The notes under the pieces are model-generated. The model was not told the origin of the DNA. It worked only from the letters and a program-made list of their open reading frames with translations, and did no database searches. DNA of 30,994 bases from Desulfovibrionaceae bacterium UBA6814 (GTDB taxonomy: Bacteria; Desulfobacterota; Desulfovibrionia; Desulfovibrionales; Desulfovibrionaceae): NCBI GenBank assembly GCA_002452635.1, contig DKEU01000007.1:2646-33639 (forward strand), in the 5' to 3' direction. The position numbers and the translations under genes are program-made. Shown here one piece after another: positions 1 through 7,306 of this stretch; the first letter of the stretch is position 1, and each line of letters opens with the position of its first letter.

Positions 1-1165
1 GCACGGCCAGGACCCCGACCAGGGGCAGGGCCAGGGCGGCGCGAGGTAGTCGCCGGCCCGCCAGGTCGGCCAAGCCGAAGGCCAGGGCCGTGTAGAGCCC
101 GAGAAAGGGCAGGTAGGCGTAGCGGTCGGCCATGGCCGGCCAGAGGCCGGCCTGAACCAGACCAATCATGGGGAGCATGGTGCCGAGAAAGAAGAACCAG
201 CCCACAGCTAGGGCGGGTCGCGTCCTGAGACCGACCAGGGCCCATGTGCTCATGCCTGCGAGCAATATCAGGGCGGCCAAGGGTTTCCAGGCCGGTATGG
301 CGATGGGGAAGGAGTAGAACATGGCCAGGTCGGCGGGCCAGAAGAATTTTTTGAGGTAGGCGGCATAGGCCAGCGGCAGGTTGGCCAGTCGCAGGGCCAG
401 GGTGATGTTGCCCGCTTCTCCGGTGGTGCTGGTCAGGGGGTGGGACACAAGGACCACGAGCAGGACCAGAGGGAGGATGGCGAAGTAAGGGATCTTCTCC
501 CGCAAGAGTCGTGAGGCCTGCCCGAGGTGCGTCGGGTCGAGGCGGCGCAGGGGCCAGGCGTCGAACAGGAGCAGGGCGAAGGGCAGGGTCAGGGCCACCG
601 GCTTGGCCAGTATCGCCAGGACATAGGCCAGGACCGACATCCAGCGCAGGCCGGCGCGGCCGTGGGCGGCCCACAGCACATATGCCAGGGCGGACGACAG
701 AAAGAAAAAGCCGGAGAGGACGTCCTTGCGTGCGGTCACCCAGGCCACGGCCTCCACGTGGATGGGGTGGACCGCAAAGAGAGCCGCTGCTGCGGCGCTG
801 GGCCAGACGCGTCCGCTGGCCAGCTGCAGCAGGCAGAAGAACAGGACGACGTTGGCGGCGTGGAGGACGAGGTTGGTCAGGTGGAAGCCCCAGGCTGTGG
901 GGCCGAAGACCTGGGCGTCCAGCATGAGGGAGAGCCAGGTGAGGGGATGCCAGTACGTGTTGGTGTTGAGGGTGAAGGCCCACTGCACCCCGCGCCCAGT
1001 AAACCCGCCAAGCACGGCGGGGTTTTCGGACACGTACAGGGCGTCGTCCAGTCCGAAAAAGCCGTTGCCCAGGGAACCACCGTGCGCGAGCACGGTGAGC
1101 GCGGCAAGACCCAGGGCGAGGAGCAGGGTGACTCGCCCGGGCGGGGTGTGGGGTGTGTCGGGCAT
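1..1165 (-). CDS. TMTC/GT-C-like membrane glycosyltransferase, N-terminal part (cut by window edge)
   Basis: I translated the reverse strand by hand. It is open for 388 codons from the ATG at 1165-1163 to the left edge, and an in-frame TGA lies just upstream of that ATG, so the start is well fixed. The protein has a leading hydrophobic helix, then a loop with the acidic pair of GT-C enzymes (FFGLDDALYVSEN), then NTYWHPLTWLSLMLDAQVFG, HPIHVEAVAWVTARK and many further membrane helices. These motifs are the same as in the complete TPR-tailed protein at 13420-15561, so the two are paralogues. In the TMTC/DUF1736 family this membrane part is followed by TPR repeats, which here would lie beyond the edge. 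Family members are proposed O-mannosyl or other lipid-linked sugar transferases acting on the outer face of the membrane. The substrate is unknown. The gene is divergent from qrcA. Confidence 0.85.
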   Translation of the reverse strand, partial: MPDTPHTPPGRVTLLLALGLAALTVLAHGGSLGNGFFGLDDALYVSENPAVLGGFTGRGVQWAFTLNTNTYWHPLTWLSLMLDAQVFGPTAWGFHLTNLVLHAANVVLFFCLLQLASGRVWPSAAAAALFAVHPIHVEAVAWVTARKDVLSGFFFLSSALAYVLWAAHGRAGLRWMSVLAYVLAILAKPVALTLPFALLLFDAWPLRRLDPTHLGQASRLLREKIPYFAILPLVLLVVLVSHPLTSTTGEAGNITLALRLANLPLAYAAYLKKFFWPADLAMFYSFPIAIPAWKPLAALILLAGMSTWALVGLRTRPALAVGWFFFLGTMLPMIGLVQAGLWPAMADRYAYLPFLGLYTALAFGLADLAGRRLPRAALALPLVGVLAV

Positions 1166-1476
1166 GGCGGTTTCGGCGCATTGTCAGCGCAGGGCATTGC
1201 CTATCGGATTTCAGGGCTCGGGACAACCGGACAGCCCGCCGGGAAGGTCTGAATTTTCGCGGAGAACCCTTGACAGTATTCGTCTCTCTTGCCTAGAAGG
1301 ACTGGTCCTCACGGGAAATTTTTAACAAGGGAGTCGCCCCGGCCGGGGGCGGGGATCGTCGCAGGCGCGGCGCACCGGGAATGCTGTACCCGGAGCCCGC
1401 GTTTTGGGGTGCGAACCGCGGCAGGGGATGCCGGATCAGCCGGCTGGAACAAATCTTCCAAAGGATGGCGAGGGTT
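1166..1476. other. Divergent intergenic region between the glycosyltransferase and qrcA
   Basis: This 311-base stretch has no convincing gene. It holds a plus-strand promoter candidate for qrcABCD at 1270-1298. A perfect 5-bp dyad (AGGAC-TG-GTCCT, 1298-1309) lies about where transcription would begin and could be an operator. Several GC-rich palindromic stretches lie in the 5' leader (about 1340-1450). No ribosomal RNA, tRNA or known riboswitch was recognised. The leader of about 170 bases before qrcA is long for a simple operon. Confidence 0.5.
1270..1298 (+). promoter_or_regulatory. Candidate sigma70 promoter of the qrc operon
   Basis: A perfect -35 hexamer TTGACA (1270-1275) is followed after 17 bases by CTAGAA (or TAGAAG at 18 bases), a weak -10. 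It is the only such match in the gap and points toward qrcA. The -35 is strong; the -10 is poor. Confidence 0.45.
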
Positions 1477-2052
1477 ATGGCGAACAAATCTTCTGCGAGC
1501 AGCGGCGGAGCATTGCCCTTCTTCATAGGGTTCATCGCAATGCTCTTCGTGGGGTGGTGGGTGTTCCCGCAAGCGCTTTTCAGCGCCATGGAACAGCCCA
1601 TCCGGTTCAGCCACAAGGTCCACGCCGAGGACCAGGGCATGGCCTGCGAGGATTGCCACTTCTTTAACGAGGACGGCTCCTACAACGGGATCCCCGCCAC
1701 CGCGAAGTGCGCCGAGTGCCACTCCGACGTGCTGGGCGAGGACCCGGACGAGAAGAAGTTCGTGGAGGAGTACGTCAGCAAGGAGAAGGAGGTGCCCTGG
1801 GTCGCTTACCAGGACCAGCCCGACAACGTGTTCTTCTCCCACGCCGCCCACCAGAAGCAGGAATGCACGTCCTGCCACCCCGACATGGCCGGCAACGACA
1901 CCCCGCCCACGGTCTTTGTGAACAAGCTCACGGGGTACACCCAGCTGGACCACAAGATGCTCAACGATACCGGAACCATGAAGATGTACAGGTGCGAACG
2001 CTGCCACGCCTTGAACGGCCAGAGCAACGCCTGTTACGTCTGTCATCGTTAA
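1477..2052 (+). CDS. qrcA: Qrc complex multiheme cytochrome c subunit QrcA
   Basis: 191 residues. QrcA is the periplasmic multiheme cytochrome of the Qrc complex. It accepts electrons from type I cytochrome c3, which is reduced by periplasmic hydrogenases and formate dehydrogenases, and hands them on for menaquinone reduction. An N-terminal membrane anchor (LPFFIGFIAMLFVGWWVF) is followed by FSHKVHA and five CXXCH heme-binding motifs: CEDCH, CAECH, CTSCH, CERCH and CYVCH at the extreme C-terminus. Many His residues that could be distal ligands are present. I chose the ATG at 1477 because the protein then begins just before the anchor; AAGGA at 1461-1465 may be its ribosome site. An in-frame ATG at 1465 would add four residues. 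The 16-base gap to qrcB fits one operon. The founding Desulfovibrio QrcA is described as hexaheme, so one site is non-standard or absent here. Confidence 0.93.
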   Translation: MANKSSASSGGALPFFIGFIAMLFVGWWVFPQALFSAMEQPIRFSHKVHAEDQGMACEDCHFFNEDGSYNGIPATAKCAECHSDVLGEDPDEKKFVEEYVSKEKEVPWVAYQDQPDNVFFSHAAHQKQECTSCHPDMAGNDTPPTVFVNKLTGYTQLDHKMLNDTGTMKMYRCERCHALNGQSNACYVCHR

Positions 2053-2068
2053 AGAGAGGTGGCGTAAC

Positions 2069-4117
2069 ATGGGACTCGACAGAAGAGCTTTCCTGACGTT
2101 CCTGGCGGGTGGGGCCGTGGGCCTGGGCCTGACTCCCATTCCGTATAAATTCACCGACGACATCGCCATTTGGTCGCAGAACTGGAGCTGGACTCCCACG
2201 GTGCCCAAGCGCAGCGTGTTCTTCTCCCAGGTGGCCAGCAAGATGGATCCGGGAGGGGCGGGCATCCGCGTGGTCTCCTACGACGGCCGGCCCTGCCAGG
2301 TGGTGGGCAACCCCGAGCATCCCCTGAGCCGCGGCGGCCTCTCCGCCATCGCCGCCAACGAGGTCCAGGCCCTGCACGATCCCAACCGGGTCAAGACCCC
2401 CCTGGTGCGGCGCGGCGAAAAGCTCGCGCCCTGCACCTGGTCCGAGGCCATGGCCCTGCTGAAGGACAAGGCCGCGGCGGCCAAGGACAGCATGGCCGTG
2501 GTGAGCGGCGACGACACCGGCACCGCCAGCGAGGTCTTGGCCGCCTTCGCGGCTAAGGCCGGGGGCGAGTTCTTCATGGCCCCGGGCGAGGCCGCCAGCG
2601 CGGCCAAGGCCACGGAGCTCATGAACGTGTCCGGCCGCCTGGGCTACGACATCGAAAACAGCGACTACGTGCTCATCCTGGGCGCCGACGCCCTGGAGTC
2701 CTGGGGCACCTCGGTGCGCAACGCCAAGGCCTTCTCCGCCACGCACCCCACGGGCGGACAGCGCACGGCCAAGTACGTCTACGCCGGCCCGGTGCTCGGC
2801 CCCACGGCCACGGTCTGCGACGCCTACGTCCAGGCCCGGCCCGGCGCAGCCGGCGTGCTGGCCATGGGCCTGGCCCGCTGCCTGATCCAGGCCGGGGCCA
2901 CCGCGCCCACCCGCGACTTCGCCCAGTTCGCCCGCATCGCCCAGGCCGAGTTCGGCCCGGCGCGGATCGAGGCCGAGACCGGGGTGTCCGAGCGCGACCT
3001 GCGCAAGATCGCCCGCGAGCTGGCCTCCGCCCGCCGGCCTCTGGTCATCGCCGGCTCCGAGTTCGGCTCGGGCGCGGGCGCCAAGACCGTGGCCGCCGGA
3101 CTGGCCGTGAACATCCTGCTGGGCAACTTCAACCGGCCCGGCGGGACCCGCGCCATTGCCGAGGCGCCCACGGTGGTGCCCGGCGCGCCCGGCCGCCAGG
3201 CCATGTACGGCGCGGACCTGGTGGGCTACCTCTCGGCCGTGGCCGAGGGCCGCACGGCCCCGGGCCTGCTCATGGTCTACAACGCCAACCCGGCCTACGC
3301 CCTGCCGCGCACCGCGGCCATGGCCTCGGCCGTGAAGAAGGCCGGCTTCACCGTGGCCCTGTCCGCCTTCCTGGACGAGACCGCGCAACTGGCCGACCTG
3401 GTCCTGCCCGCCGCCACCACCCTGGAGCGGTACGACGACGTGTACACCCCCTACGGCGCAGGCCAGGCCCTCTACAGCCTGAACGCGCCGGTGGTGAAGA
3501 ACCCGGCCTACGACTGCCGCCACGCCGGCGACGTGGTCCTGGCCCTGGCCGACTCCCTGGGCCTGGGCCTGGGCTTCGGCAGCATGCGCGAGGTGGTGGA
3601 GGCCAAGGCGCAGGCCCTGGGCGCCAGCCTGGCCGCCCTGAAGAAGGGCGCCGCCTGGACCGCCCCGGCCCTGGTGGCCCAGTCCGGCGTGTCCCTGGTC
3701 CCGGCCGCCGCGGACCACGTGAGCGCGGCCAAGGACGGGTTCCGCCTGGCCCTGGCCCCGCAGGCCCGCCTGGCCCTGGGCTCGGCCACCGTGGCCCCGC
3801 TCCTGGGCATGAACGCGGTGAGCGCCGCGGAGCTGGCCAAGGGCGAGACGGTGGTGCAGGTGAACGCCCGCACCGCTGCGGCCAACGGCCTGCGCCAGGA
3901 CGCCGAGGTGCGGCTGGCCGGTCCCGAGGGCGAGATGGCCGGCCGGGTGCTCATCTCCGAGAAGGTCATGACCGGCGTGGTGGCCGCCCCCCTGGGGCTG
4001 GGCCGCAGCGCCTTCGGCCAGCCCGCCGGCGGCAACGCGCACACGCTGCTGTCCGTGGCTGATGAACCCGATTCGGGCCTGTCCGTCTGGACCGGTTCCC
4101 GGGTGAACGTCGCCTAA
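2069..4117 (+). CDS. qrcB: Qrc complex molybdopterin-oxidoreductase-like subunit QrcB
   Basis: 682 residues, related to the catalytic subunits of the DMSO-reductase family. The N-terminus carries a Tat-like twin-arginine segment (LDRRAFLTFLAGG) and a hydrophobic stretch, so the protein is exported or held on the periplasmic face. The usual N-terminal CxxC-type cluster motif of molybdopterin enzymes is absent. The family fold is otherwise visible in VVGNPEHPLSRGG, the central NILLGNFNRPGGT, and the C-terminal molybdopterin-dinucleotide-binding-like part (EVRLAGPEGEMAGRV). In characterised Qrc complexes QrcB binds no molybdenum and acts as a structural or electron-passing relative, as in alternative complex III. 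The position between qrcA and qrcC, with short gaps, supports the assignment. GAGAGG lies upstream of the ATG. Confidence 0.93.
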   Translation: MGLDRRAFLTFLAGGAVGLGLTPIPYKFTDDIAIWSQNWSWTPTVPKRSVFFSQVASKMDPGGAGIRVVSYDGRPCQVVGNPEHPLSRGGLSAIAANEVQALHDPNRVKTPLVRRGEKLAPCTWSEAMALLKDKAAAAKDSMAVVSGDDTGTASEVLAAFAAKAGGEFFMAPGEAASAAKATELMNVSGRLGYDIENSDYVLILGADALESWGTSVRNAKAFSATHPTGGQRTAKYVYAGPVLGPTATVCDAYVQARPGAAGVLAMGLARCLIQAGATAPTRDFAQFARIAQAEFGPARIEAETGVSERDLRKIARELASARRPLVIAGSEFGSGAGAKTVAAGLAVNILLGNFNRPGGTRAIAEAPTVVPGAPGRQAMYGADLVGYLSAVAEGRTAPGLLMVYNANPAYALPRTAAMASAVKKAGFTVALSAFLDETAQLADLVLPAATTLERYDDVYTPYGAGQALYSLNAPVVKNPAYDCRHAGDVVLALADSLGLGLGFGSMREVVEAKAQALGASLAALKKGAAWTAPALVAQSGVSLVPAAADHVSAAKDGFRLALAPQARLALGSATVAPLLGMNAVSAAELAKGETVVQVNARTAAANGLRQDAEVRLAGPEGEMAGRVLISEKVMTGVVAAPLGLGRSAFGQPAGGNAHTLLSVADEPDSGLSVWTGSRVNVA

Positions 4118-4137
4118 GCGAAGAGAGGGAACCAAAC

Positions 4138-5052
4138 ATGTCAGCAGCAGTTGATTTCCGCATCAGATGGGGCATGGTCATCGACATTGACAAATGCACC
4201 GGTTGCGGTGTGTGCCTGTCGGCCTGCCAGAAAGAGAACAACATCCCCCCCGGGCAGGACCCGGCGGACCGGTTCCGCTCCCTGAACTGGCTGTTCATCT
4301 ACGACCTGTCCAAGGCCCCGGGCGGCCAGCCCGAGGCGGCGTTCCTGCCCCGGCCCTGCATGCAGTGCGGCAAGCCCTCCTGCGTGTCGGTGTGCCCGGT
4401 CATCGCCACGGACAAGAACGAGGAGGGCGGCATCGTCTCGCAGATCTACCCGCGCTGCTTCGGCTGCCGGTACTGCATGGCCTCCTGCCCCTACCACGCC
4501 CGGGTGTTCGGCTGGTACGACCCCAAGTGGACCCCCGAGGCCAAGGAGCTCATCACCCCGCACACCTCCTGCCGTCCCCGCGGCGTGGTGGAGAAGTGCA
4601 CCTTCTGCCACCACCGGTTCATGTACGCCAAGGACAAGGCGCGCGTGGCGGGCGAGGACCCGGGCCACCTGGCCGAGGACGCCTACATCCCGGCCTGCGT
4701 GGAGGCCTGCCCCACCGGCGCCATGCACTTCGGGGACCTGAACAACCCCGAGCACGCGGTCTACAAGCTCAAGCACGACCCCAACGCCTTCCGCCTGCTG
4801 GAGCGCCTGGGCACCGATCCCCAGGTGTACTACATCAGCACGCGGGAGTGGGTGCGCCGCCTGGGCGACAACTACCTGGACGGCGAGGCCCTGAACGCCC
4901 CCACCCACCGCTACGGCGCAGTGGGACACGGCGGCGGGCACGCGGCTGCCGGGGCGGCCCACGCCGCGCCCGCGCACGGTGAGCCGGCCCACGGCGAACC
5001 GGCCCACGGCGAGGCGTCCGAAGGCGGCCAGTCCGGCCACGGCAAAGAGTAA
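4138..5052 (+). CDS. qrcC: Qrc complex iron-sulfur subunit QrcC
   Basis: 304 residues. This is a periplasmic ferredoxin-like subunit that relays electrons between the heme subunit and the quinone site. Four cysteine-rich clusters are seen in order: CTGCGVCLSACQ (about residues 20-31), CMQCGKPSCVSVCPV, CFGCRYCMASCPY and CTFCHHRF, the last paired with the later CVEACPTGA. Together they suit several [4Fe-4S]/[3Fe-4S] centres, as in DmsB/NrfC/PsrB-type proteins. No signal peptide is visible, so export together with Tat-bearing QrcB is likely. The last 40 or so residues are a low-complexity tail rich in Gly, Ala and His that includes a short HGEPA tandem repeat; this is not part of the iron-sulfur fold. 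It is followed after 15 bases by qrcD. Confidence 0.94.
   Translation: MSAAVDFRIRWGMVIDIDKCTGCGVCLSACQKENNIPPGQDPADRFRSLNWLFIYDLSKAPGGQPEAAFLPRPCMQCGKPSCVSVCPVIATDKNEEGGIVSQIYPRCFGCRYCMASCPYHARVFGWYDPKWTPEAKELITPHTSCRPRGVVEKCTFCHHRFMYAKDKARVAGEDPGHLAEDAYIPACVEACPTGAMHFGDLNNPEHAVYKLKHDPNAFRLLERLGTDPQVYYISTREWVRRLGDNYLDGEALNAPTHRYGAVGHGGGHAAAGAAHAAPAHGEPAHGEPAHGEASEGGQSGHGKE
4975..5016 (+). repeat. 15-bp tandem repeat encoding HGEPA in the QrcC tail
   Basis: Three units begin with His-Gly-Glu: CAC-GGT-GAG-CCG-GCC, CAC-GGC-GAA-CCG-GCC and CAC-GGC-GAG-GCG. They sit inside a longer His/Ala/Gly-rich tail. Silent third-position differences show the units are not brand-new copies. Confidence 0.8.
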
Positions 5053-5067
5053 GCGAGGAGGCATCCC

Positions 5068-6369
5068 ATGGATAAGGCTCTCTTCCCCGAAGGAACCGAG
5101 CGCTGCTCGCTCGGCAAGTTCCTGGCCTGGCTGGGCCTCATCAGCATCGGCTTGGCCTTCGGCCTGTACGCGGGCTTCCGCGTGCTCATCACCGACGCCC
5201 TGGGCGTCACCGCGTTGGACAACTACTTCGGCTTCGGCCTGTGGATCACCTTCGACCTGGCGGTCATCGCCCTGGGCGCGGGTGCGTTCTTCACCGGCCT
5301 GCTCAAGTACATCCTGGATATCAAGGAGTTGGAGAAGATCGTGAACCTCACGGTCATCGTGGGCTTCATCTGCTACTCCGGCGCCATGCTCATCCTCGCC
5401 CTGGACGTGGGCCAGCCGCTGCGCTCCTGGTTCGGCTTCTGGCACTCCAACGTGCACTCCATGCTCACCGAAGTGATGTGGTGCATCACCTGCTACCTGA
5501 TGGTGCTGTGCATCGAGTTTTTGCCCATCATCCTGGAGCAGAAGCAGCTCAACAAGATCCCCTTCATCCACTACTTCGCGCACAACCTGCACGTGGTCAT
5601 GCCGCTCATCGCCGGCCTGGGCGCGTACCTGTCCACCTTCCACCAGGGCTCCCTGGGCGGCATGTACGGCGTGCTCTTCGGCCGCCCCTACGTGCTGCGC
5701 GACGGGTTCTTCATCTGGCCCTGGACCTTCTTCCTGTTCGTGCTGTCGGCCGTGGGCTCGGGCCCGGCCTTCTCGGTGCTGGTGGTCAAGCTCATGGAGC
5801 TCTTGACCGGCAAGAAGCTGGTGGACTGGTCGGTCAAGTCCCTCATGGGCAAGATCGCCGGCACCATGCTGACCATCTACGTGTTCTTCAAGATCATCGA
5901 CACCTACGCCTGGGCCATGGACGTGCTGCCCCGCACCGGCCTGAGCTTCGACGAGGTGTTCTTCGGCACCATCTACGGCAAGTGGCTGTTGTGGACCGAG
6001 ATCGGCGTGTGCGGCGTGATTCCGGTGATCATCTTCATGACCCCGAAGCTGCGCAACACGCCGCTCTTGTTCTACACCGCCGCGCTCCTAGACTGCGCCG
6101 GCATCACCATCAACCGGTACGTGTTCACAGTGCAGGGCCTGGCCGCCCCGGTGCTGCCCTTTGACTCCTGGTTCACCTACGCGCCCAACTGGGCGGAGTG
6201 GGGCCCGTCCATCGGGGTCATCGCCTACGGGTTCCTGATCCTCTCCCTGGCCTACCGGTACCTGCCGGTGTTCCCCCAGGAGAAGGCCCTGAACATCAGC
6301 CAGGTTGCTCCCCCGGCCGCGGCCATGCCCGAGCCGGTGCAGCCCGAGCCCGCACCCGACGCGGCGTAG
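5068..6369 (+). CDS. qrcD: Qrc complex NrfD-type membrane subunit QrcD
   Basis: 433 residues. This is the integral membrane, menaquinone-binding subunit of the Qrc complex, of the NrfD/PsrC family. About ten hydrophobic helices are visible (for example LAWLGLISIGLAFGLYAGF, LTVIVGFICYSGAMLILAL, TEVMWCITCYLMVLCIEFL). Family-typical polar spots are also present, such as SNVHSMLTEVMW and the later WAMDVLPRTG. The soluble C-terminal tail is proline-rich (PEPVQPEPAPDAA). GAGGAGG stands 8 bases before the ATG. It is the last gene of the operon and is followed by a strong terminator. In characterised complexes this subunit links quinone reduction to membrane energisation. Confidence 0.94.
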   Translation: MDKALFPEGTERCSLGKFLAWLGLISIGLAFGLYAGFRVLITDALGVTALDNYFGFGLWITFDLAVIALGAGAFFTGLLKYILDIKELEKIVNLTVIVGFICYSGAMLILALDVGQPLRSWFGFWHSNVHSMLTEVMWCITCYLMVLCIEFLPIILEQKQLNKIPFIHYFAHNLHVVMPLIAGLGAYLSTFHQGSLGGMYGVLFGRPYVLRDGFFIWPWTFFLFVLSAVGSGPAFSVLVVKLMELLTGKKLVDWSVKSLMGKIAGTMLTIYVFFKIIDTYAWAMDVLPRTGLSFDEVFFGTIYGKWLLWTEIGVCGVIPVIIFMTPKLRNTPLLFYTAALLDCAGITINRYVFTVQGLAAPVLPFDSWFTYAPNWAEWGPSIGVIAYGFLILSLAYRYLPVFPQEKALNISQVAPPAAAMPEPVQPEPAPDAA

Positions 6370-6394
6370 GCCCGTTCCGAACCGCCTCTTCGCC

Positions 6395-6426
6395 AGCCCC
6401 CGGCCGTCCGCGGCCGGGGGCTTTTT
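6395..6426 (+). terminator. Rho-independent terminator after qrcD
   Basis: A 12-bp GC-rich stem (6395-6406 with 6411-6422) with a TCCG loop is followed directly by a T run. It separates the qrc operon from the pilin genes. The remaining 126 bases to the first pilin include a weak promoter-like pair (TTGTCA at 6463, TCTTTA at 6486, spacing 17). Confidence 0.9.
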
Positions 6427-6552
6427 GCGTTTGGGCAGCTAAATAAAACCTAATAGTGACTTTTGTCATGGCGCGATGTATGGTATCTTTACTGGAAACA
6501 AGGCCCTGCGGCAGGTCCAGCAAGGCCAGACTGGCGCGTGCCAGGAGCATGT

Positions 6553-7263
6553 ATGCGCATACGGAGGATGTCGGGAACGGCCGGCAGGGGCTACACCCTT
6601 GTCGAAATGGCTATCGTGCTGGTGATAGCAGGCATCATCTTGGCCATCGGCGTGAGCAGCTGGATGCTCCTGGCGGAAGGGCGCAAGAACTCGAGCACCT
6701 ACGCCACCATGCGCCGGGCCCGGGACTGCATCGAGGACTACGTGGCCCAGACCGGACTGTACCCGGCCTATTCCTCGGATCTGGCCGCCGACCCCAACTT
6801 CGCGGTGAATACCTGCCTGAACGGCAAGCTGGACGCCTGGGGCGAGCAGATCATGTTTCTGGAGGGAATCCGGGACGGGGGTGGCACCCTGGCCAGCCTC
6901 TGTCTGCTGAGCACGGAGACCGCCTCCACCGACGATCCCTGCAGCGCCGAATACGCCGTCACGGCCGATCGGCCGCCCATCAAGCCGGACGCCTCCTCCA
7001 CCCTCACGGATAAGGACGGCAACACCATCAGCGACGTGGCCTTCGTGCTCATCAGCTACGGACGGCAGCGCAATGCCGACCACACCAGCTACGGCAACCT
7101 CCTGGACCCCGCGGTAGCCGGGGTCTTCGCCAGCCGGATAAGCGCGGGCAGCCAGCCGGATTTCAGCACCACCTTGCTCCTCAATCCCAGGGAGGACGAC
7201 GACATCTACCTGGTCGTCACCTACCCGGAGTTGGTCTCGGAAGTGGCCAAGAGCAGGTATTGA
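6553..7263 (+). CDS. Type IV prepilin-like protein (pseudopilin 1)
   Basis: 236 residues. The short basic leader MRIRRMSGTAGRG ends in Gly and is followed by YTLVEMAIVLVIAGIILAIG, the class III prepilin signal. Cleavage would fall between Gly and Tyr, with Glu at +5 and a long hydrophobic alpha1 helix. The globular part contains LDAWGEQIMF and VAFVLISYGRQRNA, degenerate forms of the DPWG and AYVLLS motifs shared with the next three genes, and ends with DDIYLVVTYPEL. The ATG at 6553 was chosen because AGGAG lies 5 bases upstream; the ATG at 6568 abuts its own purine-rich stretch and is less likely. The protein is processed by a prepilin peptidase (not in this window) and inserted as a minor subunit. 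It is the first gene of the pilin run. Confidence 0.88.
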   Translation: MRIRRMSGTAGRGYTLVEMAIVLVIAGIILAIGVSSWMLLAEGRKNSSTYATMRRARDCIEDYVAQTGLYPAYSSDLAADPNFAVNTCLNGKLDAWGEQIMFLEGIRDGGGTLASLCLLSTETASTDDPCSAEYAVTADRPPIKPDASSTLTDKDGNTISDVAFVLISYGRQRNADHTSYGNLLDPAVAGVFASRISAGSQPDFSTTLLLNPREDDDIYLVVTYPELVSEVAKSRY

Positions 7264-7306
7264 CGGTCGCCGGGCCGACCCCGCCGGACCACAGGGAGAA
7301 CACACC

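Noticed and set aside
511..1325. Plus-strand open frames over the left-edge gene
   Set aside because: The minus strand carries an unbroken, motif-rich TMTC-like reading frame; the plus frames are Arg/Gly-rich shadows.
1961..5643. Long minus-strand frames opposite qrcB, qrcC and qrcD
   Set aside because: Composition is low-complexity and the plus strand encodes a complete conserved operon.
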